64,000 bases of DNA from Manis javanica (Eukaryota > Chordata > Mammalia > Pholidota > Manidae): NCBI RefSeq assembly GCF_040802235.1, contig NC_133160.1, positions 95,376,660-95,440,659 on the forward strand, read 5' to 3'. The notes beneath the pieces were generated by a model. It did no database searches, was not told where the DNA came from, and worked only from the letters and a program-made list of their open reading frames with translations. The stretch's first letter is position 1. The number at the start of each line of letters is the position of its first letter. Positions 11,743 through 25,059 of the stretch are shown one piece after another. The position numbers and the translations under genes are program-made.

Positions 11743-14304
11743 ACTGGAAATTACAGGCCTTGTACTCACAGCAGCCCTCCAACTCCCTCAGCACACCTAC
11801 CCACCAACCTTGGTTACCTGCATTCTGAAGGACTGTTTCCTTGTTCTTAGCCACCAAGGACCAGCATTGGCATTAGCAACTAGAAAACTTCTCTGCCATT
11901 CAGTGGGCTGCAACCACACTTTCCCCAAGGTCTGACTTGAGGATGTCAGGATTCTTGAGCAAGCAGTGGTAGAGAATGCTTCTGGGGTCAGGTGACATTA
12001 AAATATAATCACCTAAGCAAAAACTTTTATTTGCACAAAAACTAATATTGGTATGATATGTCACTGGAGTTCAATTTACTTTCCTATATACCAAGGTAAC
12101 AGCTTGGCCTATCAGTGATACCTTCAGGGAAAAAAAGTCAAGACACCTCTATGGCTATTATAAGTCCACTAAGATATTTTAAACAAGCAATGGTATTTTT
12201 GAGTAAGTGCTTAGAAAGCACCAGCTGTGTGTGATTTACAAGCAAAAGAAGAAAACAGGGAAAAAAGAAGAAAAAAACTAAGTATATTTGAACTAGAGAG
12301 CAAACATGACAATTTAGAATGTGAAGATGAAAAACTAATTTGGAAACAATTCATTAAACAGAAACTTTGTCCTTTGAAACATGATGCCTTAGAGACCGTG
12401 TCACTCGATTCACAGACTTGGCACAGAGTTTTCTTTGGGAACTATATTTGCCTATAGAGAAATTGAAAACTGATACTATCTGTGAATTGTAAATTGTCTT
12501 ATTTTTCTCCCTGAGGTCAGTGATCAGTGGTTTTCTAACATGTAAATGTTTTATTTTTCTACACTAAGCAACGGCTTCAAGCTTTATTATATGTGATCAC
12601 ACAGAGTTACAAACACAGGAAAAAAATTACCTTCTTGGCAAACTTTCCTTTAATAGGGCTCCCCCAGTGCTCTGCCATTACTGCCAATCACTAAACACAC
12701 CTTGTTTTTTCCCCAACTCTGGGTTCAAGGTGTGGAAGACACACCTTTCTTATTAATCATTGATGCAATCTTGCCACCTACTCAGACAGCTTCTAAATCA
12801 TGGAATTAAAAGTTCAGTAATATAATACCATACATGAACGGTTTGTTCCAAATTCTCTTCATAAAGTAAACAGTTGAGCAGATCAGACACTTGTCACATT
12901 AAAAATACTATGAGTATCTCCTCAGTATGATAAATAAAGGGGCAACTTTGGATTTGGGGAGGGAAAGGGATCCTTTCACAACTTTTGAGCCTGCTACTTC
13001 CTGAGTTAAATGCTCTCATTCATAAGTATAACACAACACTGTATCAGTCTGAGACTTCTTTTGGGTAGCCATGTGTCCCAGCCCCTTTCCTCTTTTAAAT
13101 TTTAAATACTGCAAAGGAACCATTTTCCCTGTGAGGCTCCCACACTTGGGATGAAACCTTCTCTACGGAATTTTGGCACCCTATTAATTAGTGGTTATGA
13201 GTGGGAGCTGCTCTCTCTCAGCAACTCCTATTCTGCCATCAGTCAAGTGTGATTCTGCAATAAATTCCCACGAAGCAAACTATTTCTGGTAATTCTCCCT
13301 AATTAACACCAGGCCTGCTAATAATACATCAGTACCTATGTGTTTCTGATATAACCAAGATCTTGTCTGAGGGTGCTCAAAAAAGAAAACGGCCAACCTA
13401 AATTAAGCTTTTGCTGGCAAAAAGCATTTTATATGTATTTATGTAAGACAACCTTTGATAATCTTACATGGGGGACATTTTGACCAGAAAACACTGAACA
13501 ACAGGGAGGCTGGTTCTGGTTTGAGTACTGAATGGGGATTTACTGTGAACACACACTGTTGAGACTTAAGCCTATAAATCTTGTACTGGATTACTGTTTC
13601 TTAACGAAGGAATGACAGATCTCTTATTTTGTTGGTGCATTTTAATGTGCAATGACGTGATTGATAGAAACCAAACAGCAGCTATTAAAGTGTCAGATGC
13701 AGACTTGATGCCCTTATAAGCTCGGCTTCTGGAGTTTAATATACTGTGAGCAAATAGACTCAGAATTTGTCTTTTATTTCCAATATACAGCCTATAATAG
13801 AAACATTCCTAACTTTATACAGTTGGAAAAAATCTTAATCAAACCAATAAATGAGGAATAGGTGATCATACATAGTTATAGAGGAGTTTAGCATGAAGTA
13901 ACCCATCACAGTCAATGAAAAATGTGAAAATGTAAATGAAAACTTGTGTTGTTTGAACATGACATTATGATACAATATAATGCATGATACGACAGGTTGT
14001 TCCAATAAGTAACTTTGGCAATATTTTTTAAAGACAATAGAGCTATTTGTCTGTCAATTCACAAACAATTGTGTACACAAACATTAATTGTGTACATGCA
14101 CAACATAAAAATGGAGTTAAATTCTGAAGTAGAACTAATGTGGCAGTACTTACAAATGTTTTGTTTCTGGGACATTTTGACAGACAATTTTCATAAAAGG
14201 GAGATTTTTCTGAGAATTTTTACATCTCATCCTAGTCTGTGATCCTGTTATTTTCTGATGATGACTTAATAGAAACCACTTGCCACCCGAAAAGAAGAGC
14301 CAGG
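11743..14304. other. Intergenic between ERVL and the PDLIM5 3' end
   Basis: No gene or confident repeat seen. A 76-codon Lys/Glu-rich open frame at 12227-12457 has no recognisable domain and is probably chance. Confidence 0.45.
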
Positions 14305-17300
14305 AGAGCTTGTCTCTGTCACTGCAGCCATTTATTTATTAAGTATGTGCACATTAAGGTATTACTAGGCTGATTATATTTCTCATGTTTTTTTTAATTA
14401 GAAAATGTATCCAAAAGCGTAACAGCACAGACATACAAACTTAAAAATGTGAAGAAACAGAAGACAGAGTTTAATAGATAAGGCAAATGATACATTGAGA
14501 ATCTAAACCCAATACCTTAAAACATCTGGGGGATTAAACAGGTCAAATTGAAACCCCATTAGACTTGTGTAAAATTATTCAGTATGTTTTCCCTTCTCTT
14601 ACATCTGAAAAGCCTCTCCTTTCAATAGGGATGACTAACTATAAACTCCAATCACAAAAATATTAATATAATTCTAGCTTCACACTTGAACAGGGAGTGG
14701 AAAAAACTGCTTTCTATAAGAGTGGTCCTAATACAATACCCCCTTGAAAATAGTACCATGAATCCACTTTTGTTGTAATTTTAATTATAATGCTATACTA
14801 ATATTTTGAAGTTTTAAACTCTTATTTTTATTTGTCATAATACTGTGACCAAATGAGCAGATTTTAGCTTTAGACTCTGAATGTAACCTGAATCAGTGGG
14901 AAATACAGATGCTACTAGAAGCATAAGCAGTGGGGGGGGTCACTTTTAGGCTGCTATTACAGGGAGCAACATTCAGTCTTTGTAAAGCTGGAGAAATATT
15001 ATAAATCTGAGCCCATCACAAGCATTCTGAAACTGGGAAATGCAAGGAGGGGATGTTTTATAGAGTCATGTACTGTGTTTTAATCTGTATTATACTAAGT
15101 ACAGCATTCCAAAATATACATGTAGAGAGACTAAAAGTAAATGTTCTATAGTAAGGAGGTAATAATTAAAAAATGCTACTGATGTGGATTATTTATAATC
15201 AGAAAAATAAATATTCAGGGAGCTCAACAGAAGAATAAAGTGCTCTGCCAGTTATTAAAAGATTAATGCTTGCATATTAAATATGGCATTCCCTACTGGA
15301 AAATACAGAGATTCTTCTGGGTTTTAGTGAATATAGATTTCACAGGATTAACTGTTTTAGGAACAGATACAAAGCTTCACCACAAAAGAGGACAAAGCAC
15401 AAAGACAAAATGATAAATTAGGAAGCAATGTTACCCTTTCAGGGATAAAATTAAGAGAAATACAACACTATGCTCCATGAATAATATGTAGGAAAAGAGT
15501 TTAATAAAAATGATACCCTCAATGTAAGATAATTTTATAAGAAATCCAGGTCAAATAAAATTCTCTGAAGAAAATACCCAAATGTCATTGACTTATCAAA
15601 GACTATCTTGGTATACAATTAATAAAGGCAAAAAAACTAAGTAACAACAAAAATCTCTATCACACCAAAACAAAACCACCAACTTATTTCCTATTATGTA
15701 AAGCAGGAGACTGACATTAAGATACATGACCATGTACATTAGCCAGAATGTCCTCTACAGGTGGTTTCAGCAGCAATGAGAAATAAGGCACAATGTAATT
15801 CCAGCTCTTTATTTTAAAATAGACTTCCTACCTCCCTACAAGCTGCAGGGTGAGGAGGTAGTTTGGGGTTGCTGTTGGTGAAGTATTCAGTTTGCCACTT
15901 TAAGTCACCCTTCTTATTTTTTTTTCCCCAGTTAATTATTATCTCATATAATACAAATCTGCTAGACCATAAATTAACAGCTTTCAGGACAGATGCCTTG
16001 AAAAGTTCTCAGGGAGATCAAACTAATATTGTAGACTAAAACCTCCCTCTAACAAACATGCATGCAATGGAAGTGAAGCTGTTAGCCAGTGATGGTGCAG
16101 GAGGGCCTCGAGGCTCAGCCTCAACTGTAAAAGCATCTTGCCCCCATTGGGTTTAAATTATAACTTAGTGTAGTCATTGACTTTCATCAATTCTGGAAAC
16201 AAAGACGAAAAACTATCAAATGCCATAATGTATTTTCTTACTGGGCACATATCACTAGATCTACAATATTACCACAGTTGTTTCTCTGCCTTCATGTGGT
16301 GTCTATGTAAATTTTTCCCCAAATGAAGAAAAAAAATAATGGACCAGTGTGAGTAATTAATCACATTCTCCTCCTGTATTACCAACCCCTGTGAATAAAA
16401 CCTTTCCAAATTTTATGATCACATTTGGAAGTGGTTCATTTATTATTAAGAGCTACCAAAGGAAAACAGAACTTTAGATTTCATCATATCCCCAAGCCAA
16501 TCTTTTATTTTTCTTAAGCAGAGTCAAAGAAAAAAAATTACTGCAAAGAGGGCTCTCAGACCTTCATCAGTTAGTAGTATAACTCTGAAACTGATCTGAT
16601 TCATTGTCTGAAAAGGGTTAAATTTTTTGATATAATCCTCTGATTTACAGTAATTCCCATTATTATTCTTTTCTACTTTTTCTCTTTAATTTAGCATGAG
16701 GGAAGGGAAAAAATGGAGTTTGATCACTATAGGTGATGTAATAATACACAATGAATAGAAATGGTAGTATTTTAAAAAGGCAAAAATTTGAGACTTGTAA
16801 GCTGTATGGTGGCTTTTCGGGGAGCAAGAATGAAAGAAAAATGTAGTATCTCTTATTGGTATGACACATTTTGATCAAAAATCTCATTGGGTTTCCTACT
16901 GAACAAAAACGTACTTACAGCTTTTTAAAAAAACAACACCTATGATTGATAAAATTCTTTGTTTAAACTCCTATTCACTGTTTTAAAGATAAACACCATT
17001 ATTTAAAAATACAATGTTTCACTTACAGCATAAGGCATTTTCATTTCCTTTTACAGATTTACACATAACTACCTAACAAGGAAAAAAAGTGTAATTATTT
17101 GAGCATAAAGGTTAGAGGTTTTTATTCTGAAATTTAATTCACTAATTTATTCTAAGATGAATTTAATAGTCAACCAGGAAATTGGTTTTTATAAAAGTTA
17201 TTTTATGGGCAGAAAATACAGGAAAAGTAATAATAAATGCCAAATTGTCTCTCTATGAAGCCAAGTATTTTCTCATAGACTTGATTTTTAAGCTGGAATT

Positions 17301-17420
17301 TATCCCTTCAGGGCCACTATTATTTTTCAAAACCCCAAATAAATATTAAATCTAAAAATTAATTGGTAATTTGAATTTTCCTTTCTCTTCAAATTTCTTC
17401 TCTTTTCCTGAACTGTCGAC
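14305..17420 (-). other. PDLIM5: PDLIM5 3' UTR (extent uncertain)
   Basis: AT-rich sequence following the PDLIM5 stop codon, with no recognised interspersed repeat. The absence of repeats over about 3 kb fits a constrained untranslated region but does not prove one. The proposed end is tied to overlapping AATAAA signals at 14331-14340 (minus strand). Shorter forms using other AATAAA or ATTAAA hexamers are equally possible, and only transcript data would fix the end. Confidence 0.4.
14331..14340 (-). terminator. Candidate PDLIM5 polyadenylation signal
   Basis: Two overlapping AATAAA hexamers on the minus strand (AATAAATAAA). GT-rich sequence is not obvious downstream. Chosen because the sequence between it and the stop codon is repeat-free. 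Low certainty, since AT-rich DNA gives such hexamers by chance. Confidence 0.25.
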
Positions 17421-17510
17421 TTAAATATTCACTGAATGAGCATGTTTCTTGCAAAGTGGTTTGTCCTTCTTGGAGAAAAAGGTCTGACCTTCCAAACTTT
17501 CACAACATAC
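17421..17510 (-). CDS. PDLIM5: PDLIM5 terminal coding exon: end of LIM3 and stop
   Basis: The last coding exon has 29 codons plus TAA. The acceptor is CTTTTTCAG and the first codon is GTA. The peptide runs [15 protein letters not shown] through [14 protein letters not shown]. It completes the LIM3 zinc ligands (Cys of C-x2-C, then C-x2-H in CKKH). I recall the human protein ending in Phe; here the final codon is ATT (Ile). The 3' UTR begins at 17420 and continues to lower coordinates in the same exon. Confidence 0.96.
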   Translation of the reverse strand, partial: VCCESLEGQTFFSKKDKPLCKKHAHSVNI

Positions 17511-18881
17511 CTGAAAAAGAAGCATTATTTAAGAGAATACTGTTATTTTATCAATTATGCCTAAGAAGGGGAAAATGATTTTTCACCCAGTGGATAAGAC
17601 AAACATATTTAGTTGGTTGTGTTAGACACCCTGATATTTCAGGCAATTTTCAAAAGCAATGGAGAATGAATTTTTCCTAGAATGCATTCTAATTTATTTA
17701 AATCACTGATCATTACTTTTGCTTATAGGGAGTGAAGCACTTGGCCCTAATGAATAAATTAATACATAAAGAGACAACATTTAATATAATTCTCTTCCCA
17801 AACCTCTAATCAATGCTTTACATCTGCCTCCTGTTGTAGAGAACCAAAGCATTCAAAGAGAAAACACAACATGATTGCTTTGCCAAACATTCCAAAGCCC
17901 CAAACACAGTCATAGAATACCTGAGGGGCTTTTTGAGTCATTTCTTTGTTTCTCAAAGTGAAAACTGTGGTCCACATCTGACCACTGGTTAATTATAGAG
18001 TCAGTTAACTACCCACATTTATATCTTCTTGCCTTTCCTATTGCCTTTGTTAATAATAATACTCATGAGCAGCTCTATCAGAGAACAGAAGGCACATCAG
18101 TTAGAAGCTGTTGCTTTTTATAGACTTTATGACATCCAAGAGGATGAGGTATAAACAAATAAACAAGATCAATGGTAATGTTTAGGGAAATCATTTGACT
18201 TTAGTTAACATTACTTTTTCCCCTTCATACAATAGATACTGAAAACTATTTAATATATTAAATCTAATTTAAAAACAAATCAAACATTTGAATGGAGTAC
18301 CTTTGCTGGATATTTACTAAACTAAAGATTTTATCTTAGGTACTGTTAATCTCTGAATCTATCCTCATCATTAAAAATAAAACCAAAATATTAAAATATC
18401 AAATGAAACAAATATATCATTACATGTTTATTGTAGTCTCAGAAAGAAAAGAGTATTTATTCATGGACTACTGCTAAGGAAGGAAACAGATCAACATATA
18501 ATTTGTTTCCAGTGTTAATAATAGATTTTTATAATTATTTATTTCTCTTTTAAGAAGTACCTGTTGCCAAAAATTACTAAAAATACTCTGGTAAACCAGT
18601 TTAAAAAAAAAGTAAAGGACTCTCACTGATTTAAGAAATATAAAAATTCTCCTTATAAACAAAAACATGTTAAAATAGGATTTCTCTAAAGGTGTAATAA
18701 GCATCTTATTCTGTGCCAAATAATTTCAAAAAGTGCCAAAAATCTTAATAAGGAACTTTAAAGTAAAAATATTCTTAAGTTTGAAGAACTGAAAGATACA
18801 AGAACTGGTATTTCCATTTATTACTAAGGCAAGAACTAGACATACTGTGCTCCTTTAATTCAGAAATAAGAATATACTTAC
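17511..18881 (-). other. PDLIM5 last intron
   Basis: Bounded by GT at 18881 and AG at 17511 on the minus strand. AT-rich, with no repeat assigned. Confidence 0.85.
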
Positions 18882-18997
18882 TGAGCACACAAAACAAGTG
18901 TCATGCCAGGTGTAGCCCAGAGCTTCCAGGAACATGTCACCAGCTTCTATGGGAAATTCACATCCATGGCATATGGTACCAAAGAGGGCATAATAAT
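18882..18997 (-). CDS. PDLIM5: PDLIM5 exon: end of LIM2 and most of LIM3
   Basis: The exon has 116 bp: two bases completing Asp (the last LIM2 ligand), then 38 codons from [12 protein letters not shown] to HDTCFVCS. The acceptor ends CCATATAG and the donor is TCA|GTAAGT. LIM3 ligands visible here are CHGC, H and C of HDTC, and the first C of the C-x2-C that finishes in the last exon. The reading frame also stays open for a few codons into the upstream and downstream intron; that part is not coding. Confidence 0.97.
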
Positions 18998-19804
18998 CTA
19001 TATGGGGGCAAGTTTGGGGGAGGAGAAGACACAATTTAAACATGATGTAGTTTTAGAATGATACTACCTAGACAGTAGCAACAAAATTAGAATTAAGTAA
19101 GATGATAAAGATAAATTTATTAATAATTGGAATATCTTCACGTGGCATAATATTTAGCTTGAGATATATGTGTATTACCTTTGGCAAATGTTACTTATAC
19201 AACTTAACATCCTTTATTTTTCCATGTAATCCTCATTTCTCTCCAATTACTTAAAAGCCCAAATATGTATGAAGAAGAACACTGTTCTCTGATAAGTTAT
19301 CAACAGAAATGACTGTTTCAAAGAAATACAAAAGAACTTCCAACAGCTAGCAACAATAAAACTAGTGATCATAAATCAAGAAGTATCTGATATTAGCAAA
19401 CTTCACAGCATGTCTGACTTGTTAGGAAGAAAAAAAAAGTTACAGGAAACTTCCATGAATAAATGCCATGACTGAGTTTCTAGCTGGACTGAATCTAGCT
19501 GTACAATAGTACTAGCCACTATTTCTTTTGCTGTACTTTCCTTTCAATTTTATGATTTCGTGCTGAAAATCCTTAGCCAGAGAACACTATTTACTTGACA
19601 CAGACTACAGTTATAAAATACTAATAGGATTTCCTTTGGAAGAAAGTAGTTTTGGCAAGATGTTTCTTTATTATTACTAAATTAGAACTTACTGGCATTT
19701 TTTTTTCTTTCATGCAGTTACTCTCACTACTTGCGTGTACTCTTGCTTGAGCTGGAGGAGAAAGTAGGCTATCATTTGTAGCTTGATATACCTTTCTTAG
19801 CATT

Positions 19805-20720
19805 CTACAATACTCCTTAGCACCATTTGCTCAACAAATATGCACAGGGTTCACTGTTCTAGGCCGTGAGAGGGGAGTATAGCAGTTAAGAAGGCAGACG
19901 TGGTGGCTCTCCACACAGGGCTTGTATTCTCATTGGAATCAGGATGTCATCATTGATTGTATTTTCAAAATAAATGATAAAATTTCAGATTGTGGTAATA
20001 AATTCCAGGAAAAGAAAATAGTGACAAAATACAGAATTATTAGGGAAGTATGTACAATTACATTACATAGGGGAGGGTATTAAGAGGGGCTTCTCTGAGG
20101 AGGTAACAGTAATGCTGAGACTTGAAAAAAAGGAATCACCACAGAAAAGCTGAGTACGAATATTCCATTAGAAGAAACAGCAAGTACAAAAGCTCTGAGG
20201 CAGGAAGGATCTTAGCATGTTCAGAAACAGCAATAGGCAAGGTATGGCTAGAATCCAATGATAGCAAGTAAGGTGGCAGGAGATAATGGTGGCCTTAGTA
20301 AGCAGGCCCTAGCAAGGAACATAGTGTTTACTCCAGAGAACACCATGAAGGGTGTCAAGGACAACCTAATTCACATTTAAACAAATAGTACCCACAGCTG
20401 CTATTTGAGGGTTGGGGGAAAGAAGATACATCATTTTAGTTGGCAATTACAATGTTCAGGCAAAGGGTTAAGAGTAAATTTGAGTTTAGTTGTGACAGTT
20501 CACATGAATAGAAATGAATGAATTCAATATGCATTGGGGTAAAACTGCTAGAACTCACTACTTAGATTGAATTATGGGGAGAACAAGGCAAAGAGCAGAA
20601 TCCAAGATGACTCCTAGGTTTTGGGAGAGGGGACAAACGGGGCCATTACTGGATTGGGGAAGACAGGGTTATGAATAAGGTTAAAGAGAAAGAAGAAAAG
20701 GTTTCTTGTTTTTTTTCTTC
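19805..20720 (+). repeat. Ancient interspersed repeat (L2/MIR-like) in a PDLIM5 intron
   Basis: Contains the common mammalian order GCTCAACAAATAT, GTTCTAGGCC, then GAGGCAGGAAGGATC and CAAGATGACTCCTAGG, seen in many old mammalian repeat copies. I cannot name the family with certainty. It lies in the intron 18998-21318. Confidence 0.5.
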
Positions 20721-21318
20721 ATAAAAGAAATGTTACAAAAGTTCACTTACAGCCTTTGGGAAGGAAAAGGAAGTGTTCACAGTCCAGGTAACAAGACTAA
20801 TATATTAGATTGGTCCTTCCTTGCTGCCTAGTTTATTAAAAATAACCTTACTAAGGGGGCAATCCAAGTCAGGACTGCCCTCCATTCAGGAAGAGTAACA
20901 AAAGCTTTCCAAGTCATTGTCAAGGCAATTATCCTAAAGGATAAATTACTATCATAAGAAGTTTAACATCTCTCTTGTTTAGAACCACTCACAATTCACT
21001 GGAGTATAAGAGGTGCCTTTAAACTACAGGATTTGATAGAATTTCTATCTATAAATTATTGGGGAGTGAAGAAAAAATTTTCCCACTAAGTAATGTTTTA
21101 TGTGCTCACTTCTCTTAGTAAAGTTGAAAATACTGTTAAGACAGAGACATAAAAATTATACATAGTTTTTTGCTACATATTCCAAGTAATATTAAATGCC
21201 CCTAAAACAATTAGCTAAACTATGTTGCCTAATACTTCCTTTCAACTTTATAGCAATACAAGGGTTAATGTTTTATTTTTATTCAAAACTTAAGAAACCA
21301 ATGGCTTCAGGATCTCAC

Positions 21319-21439
21319 CAGTCTCACAGTACGGGTCACCGTCTTCCAAATGAAAAACATTATTACGAATGGGTTTTCCACAGGCCACACACACAAAACA
21401 GGAAACATGCCAAGTTTGTTTCAAAGCATTGATGACTTC
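21319..21439 (-). CDS. PDLIM5: PDLIM5 exon: core of LIM2
   Basis: The exon has 121 bp: 40 codons from [11 protein letters not shown] to DPYCET, plus the first base of an Asp codon. The acceptor ends TGTAACAG and the donor is ACTG|GTGAGA. It supplies the LIM2 ligands in HVSC and CVAC and the C of C-x2-D (the D is completed in the next exon). In LEDGDPYC the fifth residue is Asp where I recall Glu in human, a conservative change. There are no stops or indels. Confidence 0.97.
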
Positions 21440-23845
21440 CTGTTACAGAAAAGTAATTGGATGTAAAGAAAGATGACAATACACAAATGGTTATTCTACT
21501 AGCTACACCAATACAGCCCTTTTAAACTGACCCAAAGTAGACACACACGCTTTGTTTTGGCTTTGAGCTTTTCATCTAAGTAACAGAAGACACTTAAGGA
21601 AAGACTCACAAATCATCTAAACTGATGTACTCTGTAATATGTGCACTTTTCACAAATACACATCAATAAACTTATTTGAAGACTGATTGCTGTTATTTAA
21701 ATGTTATACACGTGGTGAATAAAGTAAACATTTCATAAGTGCTTGCTTCAGTACATTCTGCTTTCTCTCAAAAGGGTGTCAGGAAATATTAACTTAGCAA
21801 AGGTTTCATAGTATTATCTTGAGAATGTCATAGAGGAAGGGAAAAACATTCAAAAACTAAAACAAACCTATGCTTTGGTGCATTATGGAAGCAATAACAT
21901 AATCAGTGTAATCCAATCAGTTTCACACATGTTTAGGATTTTGGAAATCAGCTGTGACTGTGCTAAGCACACACTCAAATGAGAGATTCTCATCAACAGT
22001 GGCCCTATGGTTAAATATACTAAATATCAAAGACTTGAGCCAGATTTTAATTACTCAAACGTTTTGGGAAGTTAGTTTTGCAAGGAATCATTTCTTTGGA
22101 TTGAGAGATGAAGCCATTAATAATTCCTTTTGAAGTATAGTTACTAATATAGCAATTTACTCTTTCCATAATATCATAACAAAGAAGGATGCTATAACAT
22201 AAAGTACAGCTGTAATTTTGTAAATGAATTACTTATAAAAAGCAAAATGGAAGAAAACACATCCTAATGTTAATAGGAATTATCTGGGATTGGAAAATAT
22301 ATAGTCATTTTAATTTTATTCTTTACATTTTTTTTCTGTATTTTCTAATTATTGTGTTTTGTATTTTCTTTCATAATGAAAAAGTCAAAATAAAATAAAA
22401 TGATATAGAATGAATTATTAGCCATAGAAAATGCCACAGTTCGCTACTGAAGGGCAATGGAAAGAAACAGCAGTTGTTTAGATACAAAATAATCACCATG
22501 AAAATGTACAACAAACATGTATTGAACCAAATCATTTCTCAAAGCTTTGAGATATACTTCCCCTCCCACACTACCATTCCATCTTTACTAGGTAATCAAC
22601 TAAAACAAAAACCAGAGAATCTATCCCCTTAGTGAAGTTCTGGCCCATCTCTAAAGCTATGAGTATAAGATTTCCATTCCCTAGAATCTCATTTGGTTAG
22701 TTTTAAGACTCTTACTTGACTTCATTAATTATATAAGAATCCACAGAATACATTTATATACTAAAACAGTATTCATATATATTCTACATATAATTTTTCA
22801 TCTGGGAAGGTACAGCCTGAATCATTCTATTCTTTTGTTCCCTACATACTGTACAAATTAATAATACGAAATATTTCATGTGGTCTATTTATAATTTAAA
22901 TGTCCTCAAAGTTTCAGACCCACTTAAAGATGTATTATAAAATTGAGGCAACTCAATAATCACACTAAATTTTTCTCTCACCTGAAACAAATTAGTTTCA
23001 TTATATTTTCATATTGAAAATATTAGAATTCATTTATATACTAAAACAGTATATGTCATCAACAGTATAAATGCCATCTCCAATTTTTATGTAGAGAGTT
23101 TTGTACAAGATCAGACACCTTGGCTGCTTCTAAAATAAAACTCCATCTCCTGGCCACCCATAGGAAATTCCTGGCCCTTACTTTGTAATTGTAAACTGAG
23201 TATTTCAGAGCAGGAAATTCATTCATTCATTATTATTTAATATGTATCTGACTCCTAAATTACTCCCTTTTTGGGGGAAAAAAGGTGTGATTTGATTATT
23301 TTTTATCACATATATGCTCTCTTAAAACTTGAGTTATATTTTCACACATTATATACATTCAAGAAAAATATATCATTTATAAAGCCTCATGTTTTATATA
23401 TTTCATGAGATTTGTGCCCTGTGCTTGAACCCTGAGAAGTGGGGAAATGCTGTTCTTAAAAAGCTATGGAATTTAATTTAAAAAACAGTGAAGGTGTCAG
23501 TTCTGAGAACTCTGATGTGTGTGGTCCTGTACGACCTCTTCATTCCTGTACAAACATGGTCCGGTTGAGGTAGCACACCCCCACTAAATTACTTTTTCCC
23601 TACAGTGGCTAGACTTTCACAAGACAAGCCAGTACTCAGTAAGACAAAACCAAAGACAGCTTAACCCCATGAGTCTGATATACTTCCCCAGAGGCCCATT
23701 TACTTCTACTTTATAATAATAAAAAGTGATGAAAGCAAAGAGGGGATGAAGCAAGAAAAAAATAAAAAGTAAAAATGATGGAAGGGTTTCAGAACAAAAA
23801 TTATTCTACTCTAAAACTCAGACTAAAAGGGTTTCCAATACTTAC
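21440..23845 (-). other. PDLIM5 intron, no repeat assigned
   Basis: Bounded by GTAAGT at 23845 and AG at 21440 on the minus strand. AT-rich; the motif TTTATATACTAAAACAGTAT occurs twice (about 22751 and 23034), a short local duplication. Confidence 0.75.
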
Positions 23846-24026
23846 TCCAAGGATCTTCCTTTGGCATCGACCACATTCAGGAGCAAAGAATTTCTCATAG
23901 CACAGCTCACAATATAGGGCTCCCTTTTCCTCTACAAATCCAATGTAGGCCATTGTATTTTTGCAGTGAGCACAGTTAAATTCTTCTGGGTGCCAAGATT
24001 TCCCCAGTGCCACTAGAAATGGTCCC
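23846..24026 (-). CDS. PDLIM5: PDLIM5 exon: rest of LIM1 and start of LIM2
   Basis: The exon has 181 bp: one base completing Arg, then 60 codons from [11 protein letters not shown] to CQRKILG. The acceptor is a pyrimidine tract ending GGCAG and the donor is GGA|GTAAGT. It carries the rest of LIM1 ([11 protein letters not shown], then YCELC) and opens LIM2 with CGRC. In LIM1 the residue at the usual fourth ligand position is Glu (HPEE) rather than Cys. This is a feature of the Enigma-family first LIM domain, not damage. Nearly every residue matches mammalian PDLIM5. This exon lies downstream of the 25-kb intron that contains the proviruses. Confidence 0.97.
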
Positions 24027-24839
24027 CTGCCAGAAGAAAAGAGATCAATTTAGTTCAAGCATAAAAGTTTCCGAAGTTAGCCTGGATAGAACCGCTTTTA
24101 CAAATAACTAAATACTTGCTCAATTCTCTCTCTCAAGTACTGAACAAGAATGCTATAAACTGACATAGGAACTCTCTGTGTATTTATGTAAAGAGGGGAG
24201 AGGAGTAAGAGCACTTAAGGGATTCCATCAAGAAAGGCCACTTCCCCCACTTTTTCTGTCTTCAGGGAATTGGTGGTTATGTTTTTTGATGTGCAATGGG
24301 TGTCTTGTGTCATTTCAGTTACATCTGAAAATGAGAATGTAGAAAATGACATAACCAGAAAAAATATGGTTGAGGCAGAAATGAGAATCTGAAATTTCTA
24401 TAAAATAAGCAAAAGTAAAATCTCAATTTTGTAATGTAAGACTCTTAAAAATGGTAATTATTACCTGAGAAAACAGTGTAGTCAATATCTCCTCTCCACA
24501 CATTCTTTCATATTAAGTATTTCTGAACTTTTATTAAACACATCAAATTCTCACCTTCCACAATGACCACAGAAACTGAAAGCTGGGTATTAGAAATCGT
24601 TTGAAGCTACTTAGAAAGGTTTTACTTAATTCAACATGACTGATTTTTAATGCACATTTGTATCAAGGTAAGAAACATTTGTAAAGAGATTTTTTTCCAT
24701 TAAATACTATACAGTCATGAACTGATAAGATAGGTTTTGGTTTGCTTGACAGGAATCCATTATGAAGCCTTATCCAATCATGAAGCCTGCAGAGATGAAC
24801 CATTTTAGCCTCTGCAAAACACTTTTCAGTTACATTACA

Positions 24840-25050
24840 TTAATTTTTATTCACTGAGTGGCTTTACCTCCAAGGCACTTATATACTTATCTAATTTGTC
24901 CATGCAACATTCCTGTGAGACAGACCAGGACAGTTATTATGAACTCAGTTTAACAGATGGAGAAGCTGAGATAAAGAATGTTTGAAAGATATGACAAATA
25001 TCATAAAATCACAGGTTGAGTGAAGGCCAGAAGCTGAATATCTTCATTTC
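24840..25050 (+). repeat. MIR element
   Basis: Typical MIR body: TATACTTATCTAATTTG, CAACATTCCTGTGAGA, then TTAACAGATGGAGAAGCTGA and a tail with CACAGGTTGAGTG. Confidence 0.7.
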
Positions 25051-25059
25051 TAGTATACT

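Noticed and set aside
12227-12457. Lys/Glu-rich 76-codon frame as a small protein
   Set aside because: Composition follows the purine-rich DNA, with no family recognised and no supporting context.
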